NCBI GenBank assembly: GCA_963725035.1
Contig: CAVRWX010000010.1
Span: 186,001 to 250,000, forward strand
From: JALZKA01 sp963725035
GTDB lineage: Bacteria; Actinomycetota; Thermoleophilia; Solirubrobacterales; 70-9
Direction of reading: 5' to 3'
Length of the DNA: 64,000 nucleotides
Positions within the stretch are counted from its first letter, which is position 1. Every line of letters starts with the position of its first letter. The notes under the pieces were generated by a model, which made no database searches, was not told where the DNA came from, and worked only from the letters and a program-made list of their open reading frames with translations. A program made the position numbers and the translations under genes. This document shows, one piece after another, positions 16,798 through 27,967 of the stretch.

Positions 16798-17697
16798 CTA
16801 CTCGTAGACGACGAACTTCGGCCGGGGGCGAAGGCCCATGACCTGACCGGGGCTCATCATGTTGGGGTCTTCCTCGTAGAAGACCTTGAAGCCCGGGGAG
16901 ATTCCTGAGTTCTTGGATGGCGCAAGGGCTTCGTAGGTCCCTCGCTTCTGGCTTGGCGTCCCGACCCCGTCGGCGTTCAGCACGAGGTCGATGTTGCGGT
17001 GAACGCGCAGGTTGTCCTTGTTCCTGACCATCTGATCGGTGAACTGGTGGACGACGACGAGCTTCTGCGGGAGGTCGTTCTCGCGAATGAGCTTCGACAG
17101 GTAGGCGGTCACCTTGTTGATCATGGAGGCATCCACGCTCCCGATCTGCTGGCCAGGGACGCCGCTTGAGCCCATGTTCCATTCCGGGTCGAGCGCGACC
17201 GAGACGAATGAGCGCTTGAGCCACGGCGCGAAGTGCTTCACCTCCTCGATGAAGGTCGAGCGGCCGGGCTGGATGTCCAGCATCAGCAAGAACTTCTCCT
17301 CACGCGCCTCGTTCGCGTAGCGGCGGATCACCCCGTCTGGCTGGCGGAAGCGGTACTTGCCGTCGCTACCCGGGCTCGCCTGGCAAATCGTGGCGATCAG
17401 CTCGAAGACCGGCAGGAGCTTCTTGTTCGAGAGCGAGCCGTACGGACGCGCTTGGTTTTCAAGCCTCCTTGCAGCGTCGTCGGGCGAGCCGATGCCAAGC
17501 GCGCCGAGCCCGGCAGCTTGGGGTGCGCCCGCGAAGCCAACGACGAAATGCTGAGGGAAGACACTCTTGCCACCCCGGGGAAGCTCTCCACCCGAGCCGC
17601 CCCGCGCAACTTCCTGAGCCCAGGCTCCCCCTTGCGCCAGCGCACCCGCCGCCAGAGCGGCAGCGAAAACGGCTGTTGCGATGCCCCCTCTTCGCAT
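16798..17697 (-). CDS. Secreted protein of unknown function, TIM-barrel-like
   Basis: ATG at 17697 gives a signal peptide (RRGGIATAVFAAALAAGALAQGGAWA). The mature part is about 270 residues with alternating strands and helices: FLLMLDIQPGR, FVSVALDPEWNMG, LVVVHQFTDQMV, IDLVLNADGVG and FKVFYEEDPNMMSPGQVMGLRPRPKFVVYE. Conserved-looking acidic residues sit at strand ends, as in glycoside hydrolases, but I cannot name a family. It starts 1 bp after the fumC stop, so it is co-transcribed with fumarase, an odd partner for a secreted protein. Confidence 0.7.
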   Translation of the reverse strand: MRRGGIATAVFAAALAAGALAQGGAWAQEVARGGSGGELPRGGKSVFPQHFVVGFAGAPQAAGLGALGIGSPDDAARRLENQARPYGSLSNKKLLPVFELIATICQASPGSDGKYRFRQPDGVIRRYANEAREEKFLLMLDIQPGRSTFIEEVKHFAPWLKRSFVSVALDPEWNMGSSGVPGQQIGSVDASMINKVTAYLSKLIRENDLPQKLVVVHQFTDQMVRNKDNLRVHRNIDLVLNADGVGTPSQKRGTYEALAPSKNSGISPGFKVFYEEDPNMMSPGQVMGLRPRPKFVVYE

Positions 17698-17698
17698 C

Positions 17699-19017
17699 TC
17701 AGCCGTGCGGCTTCGCGATCGCCTCGTGGTCGATCGCATCGTCGAGGACCTTCTGCGTCGACGCCCATTCTCGATCGCCACCTCGCGTACGGTGCGGCCA
17801 GACGACGCGGCCTCCTTGACGATCTCGGCGCCCTTGTCGTAGCCGATTACCTCGTTCAGGGCCGTCGTCACCTGGAGGTTCGACTCCTTGTACTCGTGGA
17901 GCCGCTCGCGGTTGGCCTCGAGCCCGGCGACGCACTTCTCGTCGAGCAGGCGACACGCCGCGGCCAGAAGCTTGATCTGGTCGAGGAGGTTGCGGGCGAT
18001 GAGCGGCACGCGGACGTTCAACTCGAACTGGCCCTGCGCGCCGGCGGCCGTGATGGCGGCGTCGTTTCCGATCACCTGGTCGCCGACCTGGATCACGACC
18101 TCCGGAATCACCGGGTTCACCTTGCCGGGCATGATCGACGAGCCCTTCTGAAGCTCGGGCAGCCGGAGCTCGGAGAGACCAGCGCGGGGGCCCGAGCCCA
18201 TCAGCGCCAAGTCATTCGCGATCTTGATCAGCGAGACGGCCACGACCTTGAGCGCGCCCGAGAGCTCGACCAGCGAGTCACGGTTGGCCTGCGCCTCGAA
18301 GCGGTCACGCGGCGCGGATATCTCGATCCCCATGTCCTTCGAGACCAGCGCGCGCACCTTCTCGGCGAACTCGGGATGCGTGTTGAGGCCGGTGCCCGTC
18401 GCAGTGCCGCCCAGGGGCAGCTGACCGACGCGCCCGAGCGTCGCGCGCGACGCGCTTTCGGCGCCGAGCTCGATCTGCGCCGCATACCCCGCGAACTCCT
18501 GGCCGAGCGTCACCGGAACGGCGTCCATCAGGTGTGTGCGGCCCGTCTTCACGATGTCGTCGAACTCGGTGGCCTTGGCGGCGAGCGTCTTCGCCAGCCC
18601 GTCCATCGCCGGCAGGAGGTCGTCGTTCACCTCGCCGAGCGCGGCGATGTGGACGGCGGACGGGAAGACGTCGTTCGACGACTGCCCCATGTTCACGTGG
18701 TCGTTGCGGTGAACGCCCTCGCCCGCGAGGTTCGCGATGACCTCGTTCGCGTTCATGTTTGACGAGGTGCCCGAGCCGGTCTGAAAGACGTCGACGGGAA
18801 ACTGCTCGTCGTGCTCGCCGGCAGCGATCGCATCGCCCGCGGCGGCGATCCGCTCGGCGATCTCGGAGTCGAGCTTGCCGAGATCGGCGTTGGCCCGTGC
18901 GGCGGCCGCCTTGAGGCGCCCGAGCGCGCGGATCACGGGGGTCGGGACGGGGTGTCCGGAAACCGGGAAGTTCTCGACTGCCTTTTCGGTCTCATCGCCC
19001 CAGAGCTGTTCTGCCAT
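17699..19017 (-). CDS. fumC: Class II fumarate hydratase (one frameshift near the 3' end)
   Basis: ATG at 19017 behind GGAGG. Reads through the class II fumarase hallmarks: QTGSGTSSNMNANEVIAN, VNMGQSSNDVFPSAVHIA, GRTHLMDAVPVTLGQE and the signature GSSIMPGKVNPV with the catalytic Ser in the flexible loop. Fumarase hydrates fumarate to L-malate in the TCA cycle. Near 17764-17766 one G is missing from a run of four; restoring it continues ENGASTQKVLDD and ends AIAKPHG at 17699, giving the normal length of about 440 residues. First gene of a long minus-strand series. Confidence 0.92.
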
Positions 19018-19087
19018 CGATCCTCCGTCTTCGAAAGTTTGCGCTCCTGAGGCTATTCGGCCGCGCCGAGCATTTAGTGTGCGATCC

Positions 19088-19402
19088 ATGATCGCGCGGC
19101 TCTGGAGAGGAAGCGTCAAGACCGAGGACGCCGACGTCTACGCGGACTACATACGCGAGACGGGATTCTCGGCCTACGGCAAGACCGAGGGGAACCGGGG
19201 CGCGTGGATGCTGCGCCGGGACGTTGGCGAGCTAACCGAGTTTCAGACGTACTCGCTTTGGGACTCGATCGAGTCCGTCAAGGCGTTCGCCGGCGAGGAC
19301 TACGAGACGGCGGTCTACTACGACGATGACGACCGCTACCTCGTCGAACGGGACGATCGCGTGGCGCACTTCGAGGTCGCAGACGAGATTCCCGCGTCGT
19401 AG
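19088..19402 (+). CDS. Small ABM-like protein
   Basis: 104 residues, MIARLWRGSVKTEDADVYADYIRETG..., with a pattern (RxWRGxV, a helix, a Trp-rich strand, then AGEDYETAVYYDDDDRYL) typical of antibiotic-biosynthesis-monooxygenase-like dimeric alpha+beta barrels. Such proteins bind small hydrophobic molecules or haem; no function is assigned. Divergent from fumC (70 bp). Confidence 0.65.
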   Translation: MIARLWRGSVKTEDADVYADYIRETGFSAYGKTEGNRGAWMLRRDVGELTEFQTYSLWDSIESVKAFAGEDYETAVYYDDDDRYLVERDDRVAHFEVADEIPAS

Positions 19403-19494
19403 CGCGAGGCGAGAGTCGCACGAATCCCGCCTACCGGGACTCAGTCGACGCTCGCGCTTGGGAGCACGGGTTTTCGCGCTCATAGACTCGGGGC

Positions 19495-22659
<3,165 letters not shown>

Positions 22660-22704
22660 CGAGAGGCGTATGCTGCTTCTCCAGAGAGCGAGGTAAGGGG
22701 AAGC

Positions 22705-23040
22705 GTGAGCAAGGGAAGAATCGGAGTCGTCGTGGCGATTGTGGCGTTCGGATGCCTCGGGGCCATAGCGAGTGCAGGTAACACCGAGATCACGATCAAG
22801 GAACAGGGGGGCGACTTCTCCGGCAAGGTGAAGTCGAACAACGGCTACTGCATCGAGAACCGCACCGTGAAGCTGATGAAGAAGAAGCCGGGCAAGGATC
22901 AGAAGATCGTCACGGACACAAGTGGCTCGAACGGAGAGTGGTCGGCCGGCAACACCGGAGAGAACAATGGAAAGTTTTACGCCCTGGTCAAAGCGCTGGC
23001 CAGCTGCGACAAGGCCAGGTCGAAGACGATCGAGCTCTGA
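22705..23040 (+). CDS. Small secreted protein
   Basis: 111 residues from GTG. A signal peptide (KGRIGVVVAIVAFGCLGAIASAG) precedes an 85-residue mature domain rich in Lys, Gly and Thr with two Cys (NGYCIENRT and ALASCDKARS) that could form one disulfide. The strand pattern (ITIKEQGGDFSGKVKS, RTVKLMKKKPG, GEWSAGN, KFYALVKA) resembles a small Ig-like or carboxypeptidase-regulatory-like beta sandwich. No named family. It follows ileS by 45 bp; TATGCT at 22669-22674 may be its own -10. Confidence 0.6.
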   Translation: MSKGRIGVVVAIVAFGCLGAIASAGNTEITIKEQGGDFSGKVKSNNGYCIENRTVKLMKKKPGKDQKIVTDTSGSNGEWSAGNTGENNGKFYALVKALASCDKARSKTIEL

Positions 23041-23070
23041 GGCTCCCGATGGAGCGGCGGGCGGCGGGCG

Positions 23071-23250
23071 CTAGCCCTGCTGCTCGCCGCCCATCACCCA
23101 GTCCGACTTCTTCGAGTCGTCGAACTTGATCCAGACATGGTCCTCTGAGGTCTTTCCGACCTCGACCATCGCCTCGGTGATGCGCTTTGCAAGCTCGGCC
23201 TTCTGCTCGTCGGAGCGGCCTTCGAACCAATGAACGTGAATGAATGGCAT
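23071..23250 (-). CDS. 4-oxalocrotonate tautomerase-like protein
   Basis: A 59-residue ORF starting MPFIHVHWFEGRSDEQKAELA. The Pro after Met is the general base once Met is removed, and the helix ending AKRITEAMVEVGKTSEDHVWIKFDD is typical of the tautomerase superfamily, which works as a hexamer of such short chains. Substrate unknown. Convergent with the small secreted gene and directly downstream of the Vgb-like gene on the same strand (37 bp). Confidence 0.85.
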   Translation of the reverse strand: MPFIHVHWFEGRSDEQKAELAKRITEAMVEVGKTSEDHVWIKFDDSKKSDWVMGGEQQG

Positions 23251-23287
23251 GGTAAAGACGACTCTAGAGGCCCGGGAGCGGCAACGC

Positions 23288-24226
23288 TCAGTCGCCCACG
23301 CCCTTGATCCGGGCGACCTTCTCCGAAGTCTCGAGAGAAACCCACAACGTGTCCGCCTTCCCCGTCGTCACCCAGCGCGGCCCCGAGTTGGCGGGAAGCC
23401 TGAGACGCTTCGCACTGCCGCCCTGTGCCGGCAAGATCGAAAGGCTGCGAGCAGCGAAGTTGGCCACCCACCACTTGCCGGCTGTGAACGTGATCCCGAA
23501 CGGGTCGCTGTCGGGTGTCTTTGTCTTGCGAATCTTCTTGCCGTCGATCACGCCGACCGTCTGCGGGTCGGTGCCGGGGTTCGCGTAGAGAACACGGCCT
23601 CGGCCGGCTCCGACTTCCTGAGGGCCGCCCCCGACATCGAAGGATTTCGCGGGACCCGCTGGCTTGACGCGGACGACTCGCTGACCCCCGAAGTCTGCGA
23701 TCCAGACGTGTTTACTCGTCGACGCGATGCCGCGCGCCGCCATCCCGTCGATCGTGCGCTCGTGGAAATCCTCGGGGTCGCCCGGACTGAACGAAACCAG
23801 CTTGTCACCGCTCGCGGTCCACAGTTTCCCCTTCGGGCCGGGCGTGATCCGTCGCGGATCATTGATCGCGGCAATGTTGAAGTCCGTTGCATCGTTGGGC
23901 TTATCCGGAGGGATCCGGACAACGCCACCGTTCTGAGTTGCCCAGAGGTTGCCATCCCTGCCGAGTGTCAACCCGACCCCGTTCGCGAGCGCCGCCGGCG
24001 CGTATTCCTTGACGTCTCCGTTCGGCTTGATCCGCGCGATCGTGTTGTTCTCCGAGCTGCCCGAGAGCAGGACCCACACCACCCCCTTCTCGTCTTCGGT
24101 GATTTGGCCCGGGGTTCCGCTGACATCGAACACACCGTCGACTTCTGGCTTGGCGCCCGCGAAACCGGGCATCGCCAGCATTCCGAGTGCCGCCACGAGC
24201 AGCGTGATGCCCCCTGTGCGCCGCAT
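23288..24226 (-). CDS. Secreted Vgb/NHL-type beta-propeller protein
   Basis: ATG at 24226 gives signal peptide RRTGGITLLVAALGMLAMPGFAGA; an in-frame upstream codon would add 21 residues and is less likely. The mature 285 residues consist of repeated blades such as GPKGKLWTASGDKLVSFSPG, SKHVWIADFGGQRVVRVKP and AGKWWVANFAARSLSILP, the streptogramin-lyase (virginiamycin B lyase)-like propeller pattern. Real Vgb needs a His pair and Mg ligands that are not obvious here, so a binding or structural role is as likely as lyase activity. Confidence 0.72.
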   Translation of the reverse strand: MRRTGGITLLVAALGMLAMPGFAGAKPEVDGVFDVSGTPGQITEDEKGVVWVLLSGSSENNTIARIKPNGDVKEYAPAALANGVGLTLGRDGNLWATQNGGVVRIPPDKPNDATDFNIAAINDPRRITPGPKGKLWTASGDKLVSFSPGDPEDFHERTIDGMAARGIASTSKHVWIADFGGQRVVRVKPAGPAKSFDVGGGPQEVGAGRGRVLYANPGTDPQTVGVIDGKKIRKTKTPDSDPFGITFTAGKWWVANFAARSLSILPAQGGSAKRLRLPANSGPRWVTTGKADTLWVSLETSEKVARIKGVGD

Positions 24227-24297
24227 CGCTTGACCTACGCCGCGAAGAAGAAGACGTTCCGCGTCGGTCAAGTCAAACGGTGACGAGCCCACCGTGA

Positions 24298-24594
24298 ATG
24301 GCCTGGCGCCGCAGTTACCCCGAGATCTCGGCGAACGGCCGCTACGTCGTCTGGGACACGCGGTGGAACTATGGGAAGAACGGCGACAACCTCAGGAACG
24401 TCTACCGCCACGACACCAAGAAGGGCAAGACGATCCTGGTCAGCCCCGCGGCGAACGGCGACGTGAAGGACACGAACCAGCTCGGCGACGTTGCCAACAC
24501 GGACTGGGTCGCGTTCTCGTCGATGGCGAAGAACACGAATGCCGCCGACGACGGGAACGACTTCGACGTCTTCCTGCGCGGCCCGCTGGACTAG
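24298..24594 (+). pseudogene. C-terminal remnant of a PD40/TolB-like beta-propeller protein
   Basis: The 98-codon frame contains YPEISANGRYVVWDT, TKKGKTILVSP, and TDWVAFSSMAKNTN...DFDVFLRG, the last two blades of a PD40 repeat protein. There is no signal peptide and the blade before it is missing; weakly similar sequence upstream (AAKKKTFRVGQVKR at about 24239-24280) lies in a shifted frame, so a larger gene was probably truncated where the Vgb-like gene now starts. It also overlaps the thioredoxin 3' end antisense. Treated as a gene relic. Confidence 0.55.
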
Positions 24595-24931
24595 CGACCG
24601 CGCAGCCAGCGAGCGCCGGCTCCAGCTCGGCCTCGAGGCTTCGCTTTGGCCGGGCGCCGACGATCCGCTTTGCCTCGGCCCCGTCCTTGAAGAGGATCAG
24701 GGTCGGGATCGAGAGCACGTCGAACTGTGCCGCCGTCTGCTGGTTGTCGTCGATGTTGAGCGAGACGATGCGAACGTCGTCGCGCTCGCCCTGCATCTCT
24801 TCGAGGATCGGGTGGACCACTCGGCAAGGACCGCACCACGGCGCCCAGAAATCGACGAGGACGGGGTCGCCGGAGTCCAGGACTTCGCTCTGAAAGTCGG
24901 CGTCGGTTACGTCAGGCAGCTTGCCGGTCAT
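24440..24931 (-). CDS. trxA: Thioredoxin
   Basis: The N-terminal 105 residues are a full thioredoxin: VLVDFWAPWCGPCR with the redox-active CGPC, then VSLNIDDNQQTAAQFDVLSIPTLILFKDGAEAKRIVGA including the cis-Pro. It supplies electrons to reductases such as MsrA. The open frame continues about 55 Arg/Ser-rich residues beyond the normal end near 24600, antisense to the PD40 relic, so the true stop may be lost by a frame error. It has its own promoter (TATAGT, 24971-24976). Confidence 0.88.
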   Translation of the reverse strand: MTGKLPDVTDADFQSEVLDSGDPVLVDFWAPWCGPCRVVHPILEEMQGERDDVRIVSLNIDDNQQTAAQFDVLSIPTLILFKDGAEAKRIVGARPKRSLEAELEPALAGCAVASPAGRAGRRRSRSRRRRHSCSSPSTRTRPSPCWQRRRAGSCPSRRRSPRG

Positions 24932-24970
24932 GTGGTCTCCTGGTCGTGGGCGACTGTGGAATTAGCTCTT

Positions 24971-24976
24971 ACTATA
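24971..24976 (-). promoter_or_regulatory. -10 element of the thioredoxin promoter
   Basis: On the minus strand TATAGT stands in a short AT-rich island 40 bp upstream of the thioredoxin ATG, in otherwise GC-rich DNA. No good -35 hexamer is seen at 16-18 bp, so recognition may be by a non-housekeeping sigma factor. Confidence 0.5.
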
Positions 24977-25009
24977 CAAAATGAAGTGAGGCTCTCTCGC
25001 GCCAGGTGA

Positions 25010-25717
25010 TCACTGTCGGCGCAAGCGCATCCTAGGCACTCCGATGGCGGCTTCGAGCACGATGCGCGCGTCCATCTTCGAATTTCCGGCGCGACGTTCC
25101 CGAAACTGGATCGGAATTTCGCGGATCCGGAAGCCCGCGCGCTCCGCCCGGTAGGTCAGCTCGACCTGGAAGGCGTAGCCGTGCGAGGCGGTGCCGTCGA
25201 GGTCGATTGACTCGAGGACTTCGCGGCGGATGACCTTGAAGCCGCCGGTCAGATCGCGGTAGGGCACCCCAAGCGCGACCCGCGCGTAGGCCGAGCCCAC
25301 CCGGCTCATCACGCGGCGCCGCAGGCCCCAATCCGGCACCCCGCCGCCCTCGACGTAGCGCGAGCCGATCACGACGTCGGCGTCCGCGGCTGCTTCGAGC
25401 AGGCGCGGGATGTCGGCGGGATCGTGCGAAAAGTCCGCGTCCATCTGGACGATGAGGCTCGCCCCGGCATCGAGCACCCGGTGAAAGCCGGCGATGTAGG
25501 CAGGCCCGAGGCCCTCCTTCTCCGGGCGATGCAGCACCTCGAGGTCGTCCGACTCCTGCGCCAGTCGGTCGGCAACCTTCCCGGTCCCGTCGGGCGAGTT
25601 GTCATCCACGACCAGGATCTTGCTGCCGGCAGGGAGCTCGGCGCGAGTCGCCTCGACGACCGGCTCGAGGTTCAAGGCCTCGTTGTAGGTGGGCATGACC
25701 ACCCACACAGCCTCCAT
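25010..25717 (-). CDS. ppm1: Polyprenol-phosphate mannosyltransferase (Dpm1/Ppm1-like GT2)
   Basis: 235 residues, soluble GT-A glycosyltransferase. Blocks: VVMPTYNEALNLEP, ILVVDDNSPDGTGKVADRLA, the DXD-type metal site in IVQMDADFSHDP, VIGSRYVEGGGVPDWGLRRR, and the C-terminal TGGFKVIRREVL and IPIQFRERRAGNSKM. This set is diagnostic of dolichol/polyprenol-phosphate mannose synthases, which make the lipid-linked mannose donor for periplasmic mannosylation. The C-terminal membrane half found in some homologues is absent. Divergent from PolX with only 18 bp between starts. Confidence 0.87.
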   Translation of the reverse strand: MEAVWVVMPTYNEALNLEPVVEATRAELPAGSKILVVDDNSPDGTGKVADRLAQESDDLEVLHRPEKEGLGPAYIAGFHRVLDAGASLIVQMDADFSHDPADIPRLLEAAADADVVIGSRYVEGGGVPDWGLRRRVMSRVGSAYARVALGVPYRDLTGGFKVIRREVLESIDLDGTASHGYAFQVELTYRAERAGFRIREIPIQFRERRAGNSKMDARIVLEAAIGVPRMRLRRQ

Positions 25718-25735
25718 GCCACGATGCTATGCCGA

Positions 25736-27484
25736 ATGGCAAAGAAGGACCCGACCAACGCACAGATCGCCGAGGCGTTCTCCGAGCTCGGGGTGCTGTA
25801 CGAGCTCGACGGCGCGGACCGCTTCCGCGTCAACGCGTACCGCGACGCGGCAAAGACGATGCGCCAGTGCCCCGTCTCGATCGCCGAGCTGACCCGCGCC
25901 GGGAAGGTCACGGAGCTGCCCGGGATCGGCAAGACGTCCGAGGAGAAGATCAAGGCGTTCCTGGACACGGGCACGATCCCGTCGGCCGAGAAGCTCAAAG
26001 CGAAGTTCCCGGCCACCCTTGTCGAGGTGACCCGCATCCCGGGGCTTGGCGCGAAGACCGCGCGCCGCCTCTTCGACGAAATCGGCGTGGCCTCGATGGA
26101 CGACCTGCGCGAAGCGGTCGCCGATCAGCGCATTCGCGCCATGAAGGGCCTGGGCCCGAAAGCCGAGGAGAACATCGCCGCACAGCTCGAGAAGCTGGGC
26201 GCCGAGGGGCCGGCCGAACGCGTCCTTCTCTCCGACGTCCTGCCAATTGCCGAGAAGCTCGCGGCGGACCTGCTCGAGCATCCGGACTGCGAAGCGGTCG
26301 CGGTTGCCGGCTCGGCGCGCCGCCTGGCCGAGACGTGTAAGGACGTCGACCTGATCGCCACCGCAAAGGACCCAAAGGCGCTTGCGACGGCGCTCGTCGA
26401 GCACCCGCTGGCCGCTACGTCGGGCAACCCCGGGCAGGGCGGAGCGAGGATCACGACTCAGAACGGCGTCTCGATCGACCTGCGGATCGTCGCCCCGGAG
26501 GCGTACGGCAACCTCCTCCAGCACTTCACCGGCTCCGCCGGCCACAACATCGAGCTGCGCGAGCGCGCCGTCAAGATGGGCCTCTCGGTCTCGGAGCACG
26601 GGATCACCGACGTCGAGTCCGGCAAGGTCGAGCAGTTCGCGACCGAGGAGGAGGTATACGAGCGCCTGGGTCTCAAGTACATCGAGCCGGAGCTCCGCGA
26701 GGCGCGGGGAGAGATCAAGGCGGCGCGCGACGGCAAGCTGCCGAAGCTCGTGACCCAGGACGACATCAAGGGCGACCTTCACTCGCACACCACGCTCTCG
26801 GACGGCAAGAACGAACTCGAAGAGATGGTCGAGGCGGCGCGATCCCTCGGCTACTCGTACTTCGCTGTGACCGACCACTCCGCCTCGCACGGCTTCGGCG
26901 ACCACGTGACGCCCGGGATGCTCGAGGAGCGGATCGACGAGATCGCCGAGCTCAACGAGCGCATCGCCACCAAGCGCTTCCGCGTCCTCGCGGGATCCGA
27001 GGTGAACATCCTCACCGACGGCTCGCTCGACTACGAGGACTCACTGCTCGAGCGCCTCGACTGGGTCGTCGCCTCCGTCCACACCTCGTTCCGGATGACG
27101 CGCGAGAACATGACGAAGCGGATGGTCGCTGCGGTCGAGCACCCCCTGGTCGACTGCCTCGGCCACCCGTCAGGCCGCATGCTCCTGCGCCGCGAGGGCT
27201 ACGACTTCGACGTCGAGGCGGTCGTCGAGGCGGCGGCGAACGCCGGCACGATGATCGAGATCAACGGCAACCCGAACCGCCGCGACCTCTCCGAGCAGAA
27301 CGCGCGGCTGGCCTCAGACGCAGGGGTGAAGATCTGCCTCAACACGGACGCACACCGCATCTCGACCCTCGCGAACATGCGCTACGGCGTCGCCAACGCC
27401 CGCCGGGCGTGGCTGACCAAGGCTGACGTGGCGAACACCAGGCCATGGGGAGAATTCAAGAAGCTGATGAAGCGCCCGCGTTGA
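25736..27484 (+). CDS. polX: DNA polymerase/3'-5' exonuclease PolX
   Basis: 582 residues. N-terminal HhH region (ELPGIGKTSEEKIKAFL, IPGLGAKTARRLFDE, MKGLGPKAEENI), polymerase-beta nucleotidyltransferase site (GSARRLAETCKDVDLI with two Asp and a third in SIDLRIV), and a C-terminal PHP domain (DLHSHTTLSDGKNELEE, VTDHSASHG, NTDAHRIS) that carries the metal-dependent exonuclease. This is the bacterial PolX architecture, used in gap filling during base excision repair. ATG at 25736 gives a natural family start (AKKDPTNAQIAEAFSELG). The stop TGA is part of the TTGACG -35 of the next operon. Confidence 0.95.
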   Translation: MAKKDPTNAQIAEAFSELGVLYELDGADRFRVNAYRDAAKTMRQCPVSIAELTRAGKVTELPGIGKTSEEKIKAFLDTGTIPSAEKLKAKFPATLVEVTRIPGLGAKTARRLFDEIGVASMDDLREAVADQRIRAMKGLGPKAEENIAAQLEKLGAEGPAERVLLSDVLPIAEKLAADLLEHPDCEAVAVAGSARRLAETCKDVDLIATAKDPKALATALVEHPLAATSGNPGQGGARITTQNGVSIDLRIVAPEAYGNLLQHFTGSAGHNIELRERAVKMGLSVSEHGITDVESGKVEQFATEEEVYERLGLKYIEPELREARGEIKAARDGKLPKLVTQDDIKGDLHSHTTLSDGKNELEEMVEAARSLGYSYFAVTDHSASHGFGDHVTPGMLEERIDEIAELNERIATKRFRVLAGSEVNILTDGSLDYEDSLLERLDWVVASVHTSFRMTRENMTKRMVAAVEHPLVDCLGHPSGRMLLRREGYDFDVEAVVEAAANAGTMIEINGNPNRRDLSEQNARLASDAGVKICLNTDAHRISTLANMRYGVANARRAWLTKADVANTRPWGEFKKLMKRPR

Positions 27485-27528
27485 CGTGGGTGAGGTAGTT
27501 TGCTAAGCTAATTAGCGATGGTAACTAC
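27481..27528 (+). promoter_or_regulatory. marR promoter with overlapping palindromes
   Basis: -35 TTGACG (27481-27486), 17-bp spacer, -10 TAAGCT (27504-27509) preceded by TGC, i.e. an extended -10. A perfect palindrome GCTAATTAGC covers 27507-27516, overlapping the -10, and outer arms GTAGTT (27495-27500) and AACTAC (27523-27528) are also inverted. This is the expected layout for autorepression by the MarR protein encoded at once downstream. Confidence 0.7.
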
Positions 27529-27967
27529 TTTGCAGACGCGAGACGATCAGATCGCCGAGTCGGCTGCTCGGCTTCGCCTCGCGATCGTGCGCACCGCCCG
27601 CCGGATGCGCCAGGAGGCCGGCGGGGAGCTGTCCCCCACCTTGATCGCCTCACTGGCGACCATCGAACTGCACGGCCCGCTGACTCCATCGGAGCTCGCC
27701 GACATCGAGCGCGTCAAGCGCCCGACAGCCACCCGCATCGCCGCCGCCCTCGAGAAGGACGGCCTGATCGAGCGCGCCGCGGACCCCACTGACGGGCGCG
27801 CCTGTCTGCTGAGCACCAGCCGCGAGGGCAAGGCGCTCATCAAGCGCGTGCGCTCGCGCAAGAACGCTTACATCTCGCGCCGCCTCCGCAAGCTCGGCGA
27901 CGAAGACGTCGAGACCCTGGAGCGTGCCGCGGAAGTGCTCGAGCGCATGCTCGAGGATCCATCTTGA
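27518..27967 (+). CDS. MarR-family transcriptional regulator
   Basis: 149 residues with a winged helix: ELSPTLIASLATIELHGPLTPSELADIERVKRPTATRIAAALEKDGLIERAADPTDGRACLLSTSREGKAL. The DPTDGR wing is diagnostic of MarR. The ATG lies inside the inverted-repeat region, so transcripts have a very short leader. The stop overlaps the TTG start of the MFS gene (TTGA), giving a regulator-exporter operon that is probably induced by the exporter's substrate. Confidence 0.92.
   Translation: MVTTLQTRDDQIAESAARLRLAIVRTARRMRQEAGGELSPTLIASLATIELHGPLTPSELADIERVKRPTATRIAAALEKDGLIERAADPTDGRACLLSTSREGKALIKRVRSRKNAYISRRLRKLGDEDVETLERAAEVLERMLEDPS

Noticed and set aside
17233..18762. Long open frame antisense to fumC and the TIM-barrel-like gene
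   Set aside because: Composition is a shadow of the real genes; no start signal and no recognisable domain.
19403..19494. T-box leader upstream of ileS
   Set aside because: No T-box sequence or specifier-loop arrangement is recognisable in the 92 bp; the region is too short for a classical T-box.
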